Source: Bacillota bacterium (GTDB taxonomy: Bacteria > Bacillota > Clostridia > Acetivibrionales > Acetivibrionaceae). Taken from it: DNA of 60,079 nt. Below the pieces are notes generated by a model. It ran no database searches. It was given only the letters and a program-made list of their open reading frames with translations, and was not told where the DNA came from. The stretch is taken from the NCBI GenBank assembly GCA_023421115.1, contig JAEZUI010000143.1:1-60079 (forward strand), given 5' to 3'. The position numbers and the translations under genes were made by a program. Below are positions 24,731-32,475 of this stretch, one piece after another (the first letter of the stretch is position 1; every line of letters starts with the position of its first letter).

Positions 24731-25462
24731 TCAATTTCCATATTGTTTAGGAACAAATGGTAATATCGCCCATGTAACATCGTCAGCAAGAATGCTTTTT
24801 GCTTCGATTTTAGAGCTTGCAACTGTAGCATTGGAACAGGGGTATTCATCACATGACACGCAGGCATCAAAGCCCTTTTCTTTTGCACATTTGAGTTGAT
24901 CGCATAGTTCATCATGCGTATGACATCCTGAAGTACCACACCCTGAACATCGCATTGACCAGTCGTTAATATTCCATACTCGGCTTAACCTTTCTTCTAA
25001 TTCTTTTCTAAATTCGTCACTGATTGTGCCGCCGGAAAAGTGAATGCATAAGTCGCACCTATGACCGCATTTTCCGTATACCGCATTTTCTTTCGGAAAT
25101 GGCTTGCGGTTTGGCTTTTTCTTAATCATTATTAAGCGTTTTAGGTCATCCAAAACATCCAAAGATGTGACATCAATAAACATCCACTTCCCGTCATGGT
25201 AAGTCTTCGAGTTATCATAGTAATCTTGTATGAACTTTGAAAAATTACGTCTTTCTTGATCAAATTTTTCCCGCTCTGCCTTTCCAAATATAACAAGAAA
25301 AGTAAATTTATCATCATGAATGGTGATAGTAAGAATTGTCTTTTTACCTTGCCGGAATTTTAATTCTTTTTTGCCGTCTGATAGCTCGTCCAAACAATAT
25401 TTACCTCGCATAAAACACATAGTTTCTTCACTGATTCTATTAAGCACTTCTTGCTTATCCAT
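24731..25462 (-). CDS. DUF3788 plus Cys-rich DUF3795-like protein
   Basis: 243 residues. The N-terminal half (1 to about 120) resembles DUF3788, with FRQGKKTILTITIHDDKFTF and WMFIDVTSLDVLDDLKRL-type sequence. The C-terminal half is Cys-rich: CGHRCDLCIHF near residue 132, MRCSGCGTSGCHTHD near residue 170 and CVSCDEYPC near residue 200, the DUF3795 pattern that probably binds metal. GGAGG precedes ATG 25462. The function is unknown. A second DUF3795 protein is encoded at 34644-35204. Confidence 0.75.
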   Translation of the reverse strand: MDKQEVLNRISEETMCFMRGKYCLDELSDGKKELKFRQGKKTILTITIHDDKFTFLVIFGKAEREKFDQERRNFSKFIQDYYDNSKTYHDGKWMFIDVTSLDVLDDLKRLIMIKKKPNRKPFPKENAVYGKCGHRCDLCIHFSGGTISDEFRKELEERLSRVWNINDWSMRCSGCGTSGCHTHDELCDQLKCAKEKGFDACVSCDEYPCSNATVASSKIEAKSILADDVTWAILPFVPKQYGN

Positions 25463-25759
25463 ACGTTAACCTCCACAATTATGCATAATTATACAGTTTG
25501 TAACTCGACTACAGTATATCATATTTGAAAATAAAAATAATCAGTGGTTATTATTTATAACAAATACGCAATGAGTATATTTTGTTTATGCTTCCATTAT
25601 TTAATATTATCTTATAAGTGTCAACGTAAAATATTTAATCTGGTTTTGTGATTGGTTGCATAGAAGATAATGAAATAAATTGTAGTTCGTTTAGTCAAAC
25701 TTGTCCTTTTTCTTGACAGAAAACCAAGGTCAGGTTAGCATTGTTAATGAATGGGTTAA

Positions 25760-25891
25760 AAAATGTTTGGAATTTTGCAAATAGATGGTGGAGGGTATTA
25801 TAATAGAACTGGTGGCAGTTTTACTAATTATAGTAATGTTGGGTCGGAATACGAGGAGTTGAAGAATAAAGTTTATGTGCCGATTAGTTGA
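25760..25891 (+). pseudogene. 3' remnant of a second pabB
   Basis: The frame reads IDGGGYYNRTGGSFTNYSNV and continues into GSEYEELKNKVYVPIS before the stop. This parallels the pabB C-terminus (INGEYYYKTGGGITIYSNVG). The first part is diverged from pabB at 22800-22883, while the last 75 bases are almost identical to it. No earlier pabB sequence is present, since stops occur just upstream at about 25745-25759. It overlaps the pabC start, preserving the normal pabB-pabC junction. Confidence 0.75.
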
Positions 25892-25903
25892 AACAATTAA
25901 GCT
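25829..25903 (+). repeat. 75-bp direct repeat of the pabB end, right copy
   Basis: Matches 22884-22958 with one mismatch (A to G near 25871). It ends about ten codons into pabC, which continues intact here and is lost at the left copy. Confidence 0.9.
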
Positions 25904-26468
25904 AAAAGATGGAATTTTTGAGAATATGGATATACATAATGAACGGTTTAATATTTCAAGGAAATCTTTGTTTAGTTTGAATGAGATAATTGATCTAAAT
26001 GAAATTCTTAAATTACATGAGTTTAGTAAAACAGGTTTATTTAAGTGCAGGGTGGTATACAATCAGGAAATACTAAAGGTAGAGTTTATTCCGTATGTTT
26101 TAAAACAAATATATAGTTTAAGACTAGTTAATGCTGAAATTAAATATCCTTACAAATACGAAGACAGAACAGATATAAACAAACTATTTGAACTGCGTGA
26201 AAATTGTGATGATATTCTTATTGTAAATAATGACAGAATGACAGATACTTCAGCTGCAAATATAGCCTTTTTTGATGGAGATAGATGGTATACTCCGTTA
26301 AAACCACTTCTAAAAGGGACCGAAAGGGAAAAGCTCCTACGCAGCAAAAAGATTTTTGGGGAAGATATAAGATTATCTGATTTGAATAAGTTTCAGAAAG
26401 CAACAATATTTAGTACTATGGTAAATTTTTGTGATATAATAATTCCAGTAACTAATATACTAGGGTAA
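25875..26468 (+). CDS. pabC: PabC-like aminodeoxychorismate lyase (class IV PLP enzyme)
   Basis: 197 residues, at the short end for class IV aminotransferase-fold enzymes. It begins CRLVETIKLKDGIFENMDIH and has the conserved block DTSAANIAFFDGDRWYTP near residue 125, with LKGTERE following. EIKYPYKYEDRTDIN near residue 85 probably holds the PLP lysine. It would release p-aminobenzoate and pyruvate from aminodeoxychorismate. The start overlaps the pabB remnant, with GAGGAG at 25853-25858 upstream. Its promoter is unclear, since the operon that used to precede it has been separated. Confidence 0.82.
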   Translation: MCRLVETIKLKDGIFENMDIHNERFNISRKSLFSLNEIIDLNEILKLHEFSKTGLFKCRVVYNQEILKVEFIPYVLKQIYSLRLVNAEIKYPYKYEDRTDINKLFELRENCDDILIVNNDRMTDTSAANIAFFDGDRWYTPLKPLLKGTEREKLLRSKKIFGEDIRLSDLNKFQKATIFSTMVNFCDIIIPVTNILG

Positions 26469-26504
26469 ATTGATTTAAACAACAAGTTATGAGGGAGAAC
26501 AAGT

Positions 26505-26948
26505 ATGGAAGATTTGGTTTTTTTACAAATTAACAAAAATGTAATTGATGGTTGTGTAGACTTATTTATTGAAACATTTTCTAAAGAGCCTTGGAATGAT
26601 GTTTACAAATCACGAGAACAAGTAGTGAATTTCTTTAACAATCACTTTAATAATAACTACTTTGTTGGTTATGCAGCTATGCTAGATGATAAGGTAGTAG
26701 CTATGAGTATTGGTATGAAAAAACCATGGATGCCGGGATTTGAGTATTATATAGATGAATTTTGTGTTAGTTACGAAATGCAGGGTAGAGGTGTTGGAAG
26801 TTGGTTTATAAAAGCAATAGAAGAAGATATAAAGGTGCATGGAATGAACGCAATGATATTAAATACAGAAAGAGGGTACCCCTCGGAAAAATTCTTTGAA
26901 AAAAACGGATTTAAAAAGTTAAGTGATTTGATTGTTCTGGGTAAGTAA
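26505..26948 (+). CDS. GNAT family N-acetyltransferase
   Basis: 147 residues. A typical GNAT core: CVDLFIETFSKEPWND at the N-terminus, DEFCVSYEMQGRGVGSWFI near residue 85 holding the acetyl-CoA pyrophosphate loop (QGRGVG), and ILNTERGYPSEKFFEKNGF near residue 117. GAGGGAG precedes ATG 26505. The substrate cannot be told from sequence. It follows pabC in the same direction with a 36-base gap. Confidence 0.85.
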   Translation: MEDLVFLQINKNVIDGCVDLFIETFSKEPWNDVYKSREQVVNFFNNHFNNNYFVGYAAMLDDKVVAMSIGMKKPWMPGFEYYIDEFCVSYEMQGRGVGSWFIKAIEEDIKVHGMNAMILNTERGYPSEKFFEKNGFKKLSDLIVLGK

Positions 26949-26989
26949 TTTTAATATCATTCATTCCTTTAAGAAAGGATGTACTTTCT

Positions 26990-27925
26990 ATGCATGAGTT
27001 ACTTAGAAGATTGTTGCCGATTTTCTTTTTGTTGGCTATCGGTTTTATTGCAAAACATAAAAAGATATTTCAAGAATCCTTTATAGAAGGATTGAAAACG
27101 CTAATAGTTAAGATTGCACTACCTGCAGTGTTATTTGATGCTTTCTCAAAAATGACTCTTCAAATCTCCTATTTATTACTTTTTATTTTTGTCTTTTTTT
27201 ACTGCTGTTTACTTTACTTTTTAGGTCATCTGTTACATAAGCTGTTTCCAAAAATCTATCGTCGAGCATACACAGCAGGCTATTTTACAGGCTTTGAATT
27301 TGGAATGATCGGAGTCGGGCTGTTTGGTGCAATTTGGGGTATGGATAAATTGCCTATTATTATGCTAATTGGTTTTGGGCACGAATTATTCATCTGGTTT
27401 TTCTTTGTACCATTAATCTCAAGGAAGAAGGATCACCGATTCAACATAATAGATACATTGTGGCAATTCTTGAAGACACCTACCATTATTGCCATTATTT
27501 CAGGAATTCTTATCAACCTTTCCGGAATTTATCCCAAAATTGAGGAATCATCCATTGGCGGAAGTATACTAGCCGTGATTGAATTTCTAAAACCACTGAC
27601 TTCACCACTTATTCTGATTGTTATCGGATATACTCTGATATTTCACCGGGAAAATTTGCGTGAGATGGCTGTATATATTTTATCACGTTTAGCACTGGTA
27701 ATGGTATTAGGAGCTATATTATTGCTAACTGTTAGGTTCTTGATTCCTGATCTTGATCCCTTATTTGATCAGGCCTTCTATGCTTTTATATTATTGCCAG
27801 CCCCATATATTTTACCTTTATATATTCAAGACAAGAAGGAAGCAGCTTTTTTTACTCAATTACTGGTTTATTCAACTGCTGTTTCATTTATTGGCTATGC
27901 AATCCTTGTGGGAGTGAGTTTCTGA
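26990..27925 (+). CDS. AEC (auxin efflux carrier) family transporter
   Basis: 311 residues with about ten hydrophobic segments. The N-terminal half has IFFLLAIGFIAKHKKIF and LIVKIALPAVLFDAFSKM, the Asn/Pro-containing helix start of AEC permeases. The C-terminal half has ILINLSGIYP and PLTSPLILIVIGYTLIF. Bacterial relatives move malate, malonate or other organic anions, but the substrate is not predictable here. AAAGGATG precedes ATG 26990. Confidence 0.8.
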   Translation: MHELLRRLLPIFFLLAIGFIAKHKKIFQESFIEGLKTLIVKIALPAVLFDAFSKMTLQISYLLLFIFVFFYCCLLYFLGHLLHKLFPKIYRRAYTAGYFTGFEFGMIGVGLFGAIWGMDKLPIIMLIGFGHELFIWFFFVPLISRKKDHRFNIIDTLWQFLKTPTIIAIISGILINLSGIYPKIEESSIGGSILAVIEFLKPLTSPLILIVIGYTLIFHRENLREMAVYILSRLALVMVLGAILLLTVRFLIPDLDPLFDQAFYAFILLPAPYILPLYIQDKKEAAFFTQLLVYSTAVSFIGYAILVGVSF

Positions 27926-28111
27926 CGGTCTACACAAACATAAGTACATATATTTCATTTCAATGATAAGTGTGGTAAAATTATTGTAATGCAAACATTT
28001 AAAGGAATGGTTAGAGGTCTGAGTAGACATAATGTAAAAGCTAATTCAATTTAGAAATCATTAAGTGATTTATTATTTCAAAATCTTAAAGAGAGGATAG
28101 GTGTAATGTAA

Positions 28112-28312
28112 ATGAGGGAGAATTTCATATTACAAATATTTATTATTGGAGCTGGAATTTTTTCGATTGTTTCATCAATATTAAATTTTGATTTTTATTT
28201 CGAAAGTCGGAAAGCAAGGTTTTTTGTAAGTATCTTCGGGAGAAATGGAGCAAGAGTCTTCTATGGGATGCTAGGGATATTTCTCGTTATATTAGGGGTG
28301 AAAACCTTTTAA
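28112..28312 (+). CDS. Small two-helix membrane protein, Imm17-like
   Basis: 66 residues with two membrane helices (about 7-25 and 46-63) separated by ESRKARFFVSIFGRNGARVF. This resembles the immunity 17 (Imm17) family: an N/F-D motif after helix one, then RKA.FFV..FGR.GAR.FY. GAGAGGATAGG lies upstream of ATG 28112. In polymorphic toxin systems such proteins protect against a toxin, but no toxin gene is nearby. The family call is from memory and moderately sure. Confidence 0.55.
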   Translation: MRENFILQIFIIGAGIFSIVSSILNFDFYFESRKARFFVSIFGRNGARVFYGMLGIFLVILGVKTF

Positions 28313-28373
28313 CTACTTATAGATTGATGGTTGTAGCAAATAAATATGTTCTTATATTTGTGGAGGGTTGAAC

Positions 28374-28460
28374 ATGTTATTCAATATACTATCGTTAGTA
28401 GTAGGTTTGATTTTTATTGTCTCAGCATTAAATATTGCTCTACTGTTGAAATTTATGTGA
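28374..28460 (+). CDS. 28-residue hydrophobic peptide
   Basis: ATG 28374 follows GTGGAGGGTTGAAC, a strong ribosome binding site at good spacing. The peptide MLFNILSLVVGLIFIVSALN continues for eight residues and is one membrane helix throughout. It lies between the Imm17-like gene and the next membrane-anchored protein, all in one direction. No family is recognised. The evidence is the ribosome binding site, composition and position only. Confidence 0.45.
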   Translation: MLFNILSLVVGLIFIVSALNIALLLKFM

Positions 28461-28488
28461 GCTGGAACTAAAAAGGAGTGAATTATAT

Positions 28489-29049
28489 TTGGGTAAAAAT
28501 ATGCGTGGTGGTAAACGCACAGCTTTAATTATTTGTTTAATTGCATTGGTCATTTCAATACCTGTTGTTTATTTAGCTATGCGAAACAGAACTATAAATA
28601 ATGTTGACACATCACAAACACTGAATATGGATGAATTCAATTTTAGGTTGAGTTTTAATACCTATGGCAGGAATCAAATTGACACCTACGATGGAACATT
28701 TACTAAAGGTTTAGCTAATTACCGTACTGAAACTATTAAATTTAAAATACCTGACCCCGTTAAAAAAAATATATATAATTTTATGATGGACATTGATATA
28801 ATGTCATTTCCTGAAACATTAAAAGTTGATAGAATGTATGTTACTCCTGCATGCCACTATAAATTGACTGTAACTATAGAAGGAAAAACAAAAAATATTG
28901 TGTGGAATGATGGTTTTGATACCTCTGACATTGAAAATCTTCCTACAGATAATGCAAATTTTTTGAGGCTTGTAAAAGATATAAGTGATTATATCTATAG
29001 TACCGAAGAATACAAAAGTATGTCTAAAGCAGAAAGCTTTTATGAATAA
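28489..29049 (+). CDS. Membrane-anchored protein of unknown function
   Basis: 186 residues from TTG 28489, which has AAGGAG about ten bases upstream; ATG 28501 is too far from the site. One N-terminal membrane helix (LIICLIALVISIPVVYLAM, about 14-32) and a soluble outside domain of about 150 residues with no Cys pair or recognised motif. NLSFNTYGRNQIDTYDGTFT-like and IKFKIPDPVKKNIYNFM segments suggest a beta-rich fold. I do not recognise the family. Confidence 0.65.
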   Translation: MGKNMRGGKRTALIICLIALVISIPVVYLAMRNRTINNVDTSQTLNMDEFNFRLSFNTYGRNQIDTYDGTFTKGLANYRTETIKFKIPDPVKKNIYNFMMDIDIMSFPETLKVDRMYVTPACHYKLTVTIEGKTKNIVWNDGFDTSDIENLPTDNANFLRLVKDISDYIYSTEEYKSMSKAESFYE

Positions 29050-29196
29050 TCTATGGTGTTCAAGTATAACACAATAAATGTTTAGTAGTATTTCCTTATA
29101 GAAAATTGGCAGCGACAAGTGCATTTTAACACTATCAATTTCATAGGTTTAAAAAATGCACTTATCTATTTGATCTCAGCTTTAAATTTGCCTAAA

Positions 29197-31302
29197 TCAC
29201 GATGCTTTTGAAAGGGATACATAGTCGAATTTTCCGCTACCTAAGAGGGGTATTTTTTCTAAAGTTATAATTTCATTAGGCAGTAAAATCATACTCTGTC
29301 CAGTTTTCAAGAGATATTCACGCAAGGCACTTCTTGAAGAATTAGGGCAAGTACTGAAAAGTACTATGACTTCGCCTTTCTTTGGATGAGCTTTGATTAC
29401 AGCGGCAAATTGGGCACTTCCAAAACACATTTGGGCTATGTTTTCTATTGCATCCAGACTGACCATTTCACCGGATATTTTTGCAAACCTCTTTAGCCTT
29501 GACTTTATAACTACAAAACCATCCTTATCTATATCAACTACATCACCGGTGTTATACCACTCGGATACTGGAACAAAGCCCTTTCCTGATATGAGATAAC
29601 CTTCCATTATGTTTGCACCTTTTACAAATAGATTTCCACCCATATAAATTCCGTCAACCTTTTCAAGTTTGTATTCTATTCCCGGAATTAGTTTACCCAC
29701 TGTGCCCGGTCTATTGTATAGTGGAGTATTGACGCACAACACAGGCGAAGCTTCAGTTGTTCCATAACCCTCTAACACCTTTATACCAAATTTTTCGAGC
29801 CAAATTGCTCTTACTTCATCCTTGAGTTTTTCTCCACCTGATAATACTAGCCTCAAGCTATAGAAATCATAAGGATGTGCATTTTTTGCATAGCCCATAA
29901 GAAATGTTGGAGTTCCAAGAAGCATAGTAATATCGTTCATATAAGCTATTTCAGGTATAATTTTGTAATGCAGCGGTGATGGATATAGGTAAACACTTAA
30001 ACCATTTAAAACAGGGAGAAGTGTTCCGGCAGTTAATCCAAAGGAATGAAACATAGGCAAAGCATTCAACATATTGTCCTTCGGAGTGTAAGCAATTGTA
30101 CTGGAAAGCTGATGAATATTTGCCATGATATTTGAATGATTTAGCACTACACCTTTAGGTTTGCTTTCGCTGCCGCTGGTAAACAGTATAATTCGGTTTT
30201 TATCCGGACTTTTACTTTTAACTCGTGCATGATACTTAACAAGCCCATACAATTTGTCTTTTAAGGATATTGACTTTTTTACATCTTCCAAGTACACTAT
30301 TCTAAATTGTTCTGACAATTTTTCGAAGTATTCTTCAAGATTAGCTTTCTCCATAAACCTTTTTGAACTTAAAATTGTTTTGACACCGGCTGTTTGGCAA
30401 CAATCTATATTATTCGCAGAACCTGCACTGAAATTAAGAATAGCAGGTGTTTTTCCTTCATAAAACAGTGAAAAAAGTGTAACAAAATGACCTGTTGAAT
30501 TAGGTAGCAAAACTCCAACTGTATCTTCATCCTTTAAAAGTGCTGAAAGTTTTCTACCTAATACATAACTTGACATAATTGCTTTTCTGTACGTCAAAGA
30601 GTTTTCGGCATCACTTACTATAACCTTTTTTAAGCCATGCAGTTTGCCAGCTGTAAGGAAACTGTTGAAAATGCTGCTGTTGTCCTCATTACATTGCTTA
30701 AGCTTATATTTTGCATTCTGAAGGGTTGAAGAAATTCTATCAGCAATTTGCTCTTTCTGATTTCTAAATCGTTTATCTTTGCATTTTTCTATTGTAAAAG
30801 GCTTATCAAAATATATCTTAACCTTAGGGAAAAAACGTGTTTTATATTTGTCGTTAACCCTTGAAAGCTTTGAAAATTCAAGACCTTCCATAGCTACAGG
30901 ATACAGCGTTGCTCCTGTTCTAGCAGCTAATAGTCCTAAACCACTGTAAATCTTCATCACACCGCCTGTTTCAGTTAATCTTCCTTCTGGAAAGATAACA
31001 ACAGGATAACCTTTTTTTATAACCGGAAGTAGTGTCTTTAGTGAATACGGGTTTAATGGGTCAATAGCTATGTGATTTACAAACTTTAACAAGTGTCTGA
31101 ATTTCTTTGCGTAATAAGTGTGTATAACAAAATACGTGTTTTCAGGCAAAAATGGTGCTAGAAAGAACGGATCAAGAAAGGACACATGGTTAGGCATAAT
31201 TATTGTTGGTCCATCTGTTTTAAAGACTTCCTTATTATATACTTTTGTTGAAAACAAATGTTTTGTTAATATTGAAAGTAGAAACTTTACTAGTTTTCTC
31301 AT
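29197..31302 (-). CDS. Aas-like fusion: PlsC acyltransferase plus AMP-dependent acyl ligase
   Basis: 701 residues from ATG 31302, preceded by AGGGGTGTT; TTG 31326 is a weaker alternative. Residues 1 to about 200 are a PlsC-type lysophospholipid acyltransferase with NHVSFLDP (NHX4D) near residue 40 and FPEGRLTETGG near residue 105. The remainder is an adenylate-forming ligase: ILFTSGSESKPKGVV near residue 375, YGTTEASPV near residue 510 and GDVVDIDKDGFVVIKSRLK near residue 585. The order and length match E. coli Aas, which re-acylates lysophosphatidylethanolamine. No carrier-protein domain is visible. It is transcribed alone on the minus strand. Confidence 0.85.
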   Translation of the reverse strand: MRKLVKFLLSILTKHLFSTKVYNKEVFKTDGPTIIMPNHVSFLDPFFLAPFLPENTYFVIHTYYAKKFRHLLKFVNHIAIDPLNPYSLKTLLPVIKKGYPVVIFPEGRLTETGGVMKIYSGLGLLAARTGATLYPVAMEGLEFSKLSRVNDKYKTRFFPKVKIYFDKPFTIEKCKDKRFRNQKEQIADRISSTLQNAKYKLKQCNEDNSSIFNSFLTAGKLHGLKKVIVSDAENSLTYRKAIMSSYVLGRKLSALLKDEDTVGVLLPNSTGHFVTLFSLFYEGKTPAILNFSAGSANNIDCCQTAGVKTILSSKRFMEKANLEEYFEKLSEQFRIVYLEDVKKSISLKDKLYGLVKYHARVKSKSPDKNRIILFTSGSESKPKGVVLNHSNIMANIHQLSSTIAYTPKDNMLNALPMFHSFGLTAGTLLPVLNGLSVYLYPSPLHYKIIPEIAYMNDITMLLGTPTFLMGYAKNAHPYDFYSLRLVLSGGEKLKDEVRAIWLEKFGIKVLEGYGTTEASPVLCVNTPLYNRPGTVGKLIPGIEYKLEKVDGIYMGGNLFVKGANIMEGYLISGKGFVPVSEWYNTGDVVDIDKDGFVVIKSRLKRFAKISGEMVSLDAIENIAQMCFGSAQFAAVIKAHPKKGEVIVLFSTCPNSSRSALREYLLKTGQSMILLPNEIITLEKIPLLGSGKFDYVSLSKAS

Positions 31303-31586
31303 ATTTAACACCCCTGTTTGATTCAAAATTTCTTACAATTTTATTATGACACTACAGAGGAATAAATTTTAGATATCAAAAGTCATAACTTTGAATAAAC
31401 ATATATGACTTTCGTCATAACTTTCTATTTCAATAACATTAGGGACAGAATCTTATCTTAAGAAGTCTCTAATAAAACTATAGAAATAAAAAAAGACACT
31501 ATATTTAAAATAAATACATGGTATAATAATAAAATTATGCCTATAATAATAAAATGAAGGTTTATAAAAATAGGGAGGATACATAT

Positions 31587-32120
31587 ATGGAAAACACTGA
31601 ACTTAGGAATCCAATTGTAACAATTGAGATGGAGAATGGAGAAATAATGAAAATTGAGTTATATCCAGACATAGCTCCTAATACGGTAAATAGCTTTATC
31701 TCACTTGTTAATAAAGGCTTTTATAATGGAATTATATTCCACAGAGTTATACCAGGCTTTATGATACAGGGAGGAGATCCTGAAGGAATCGGTATGGGTG
31801 GCCCCGGCTATACAATTAAGGGAGAATTTAACTCCAATGGTTTTAAGAATGACTTAAAACACAGCCGTGGAGTCTTGTCAATGGCAAGATCAAGAGATAG
31901 AAATTCTGCCGGATCCCAGTTTTTTATAATGGTAGATGCTGCTCCACATCTTGATGGGGAATATGCTGCTTTTGGAAAAGTTATTGAGGGTATGGAAATT
32001 GCGGACAAGATAGTATCTGTAAAAAGAGACAGATCTGACAAGCCTTTAGAAGATCAAAAAATGAAAAATGTTTCTGTCGAACTTTTTGGCAGAGAATATG
32101 GTGAACCTGAAGTTATGTAA
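31587..32120 (+). CDS. Cyclophilin-type peptidyl-prolyl isomerase
   Basis: 177 residues from ATG 31587, preceded by GGGAGGA; an upstream ATG at 31554 lies before this site. A cytoplasmic cyclophilin without a signal peptide. Family blocks are GIIFHRVIPGFMIQGGDP, SRGVLSMARSRDRNSAGSQFFI and HLDGEYAAFGKVIEGM in short stretches; the catalytic Arg is in FHRVIPG. The usual Trp of the cyclosporin site is His (HLDGEYAAFG), as in many bacterial forms. A TATAAT at 31522-31527 may belong to its promoter. A strong terminator follows. Confidence 0.94.
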   Translation: MENTELRNPIVTIEMENGEIMKIELYPDIAPNTVNSFISLVNKGFYNGIIFHRVIPGFMIQGGDPEGIGMGGPGYTIKGEFNSNGFKNDLKHSRGVLSMARSRDRNSAGSQFFIMVDAAPHLDGEYAAFGKVIEGMEIADKIVSVKRDRSDKPLEDQKMKNVSVELFGREYGEPEVM

Positions 32121-32126
32121 TGAGAA

Positions 32127-32169
32127 GATAGTCTGTTATATGTTTAGGCATATAACAGACTATCTTTTT
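32127..32169 (+). terminator. Rho-independent terminator after the cyclophilin gene
   Basis: A perfect 16-bp stem, GATAGTCTGTTATATG with CATATAACAGACTATC, a loop of six and then TTTTTA. It closes the one-gene transcript. Confidence 0.93.
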
Positions 32170-32222
32170 ATCATTAACTATGCTTAATATTTTTCAAATG
32201 TGAAATAGTATTTCTTAGAATA

Positions 32223-32266
32223 AGGTGATTCCAAAAAAACACTAGTCAATTACCATTTCAAAAAGG
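32223..32266 (+). repeat. Partial copy of the dispersed repeat (left module)
   Basis: AAGGTGATTCCAAAAAAACA followed by CTAGTCAATTACCATTTCAAAAAGG, matching only the first 45 bases of copies A and B. The rest of this 355-bp gap holds the cyclophilin terminator and the leader of the GH30 gene, and no other gene. Confidence 0.7.
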
Positions 32267-32475
32267 ACTTTTTATTGTATTCAGTAATTGTTTTCGGTAT
32301 AATAAAAATGATGAGTTATCCCTAAATTTATTGAGATTCATTAATATAATGCTCAAAACTATTAAAATTACAGTGAATTAGATTAAACGATGTGAAGTTT
32401 GTGTGTAAATTATGGAATTTTTGAACATTAATAATTTAATATATAATAACTTAATACTTTATGGGAGGATTTTTT

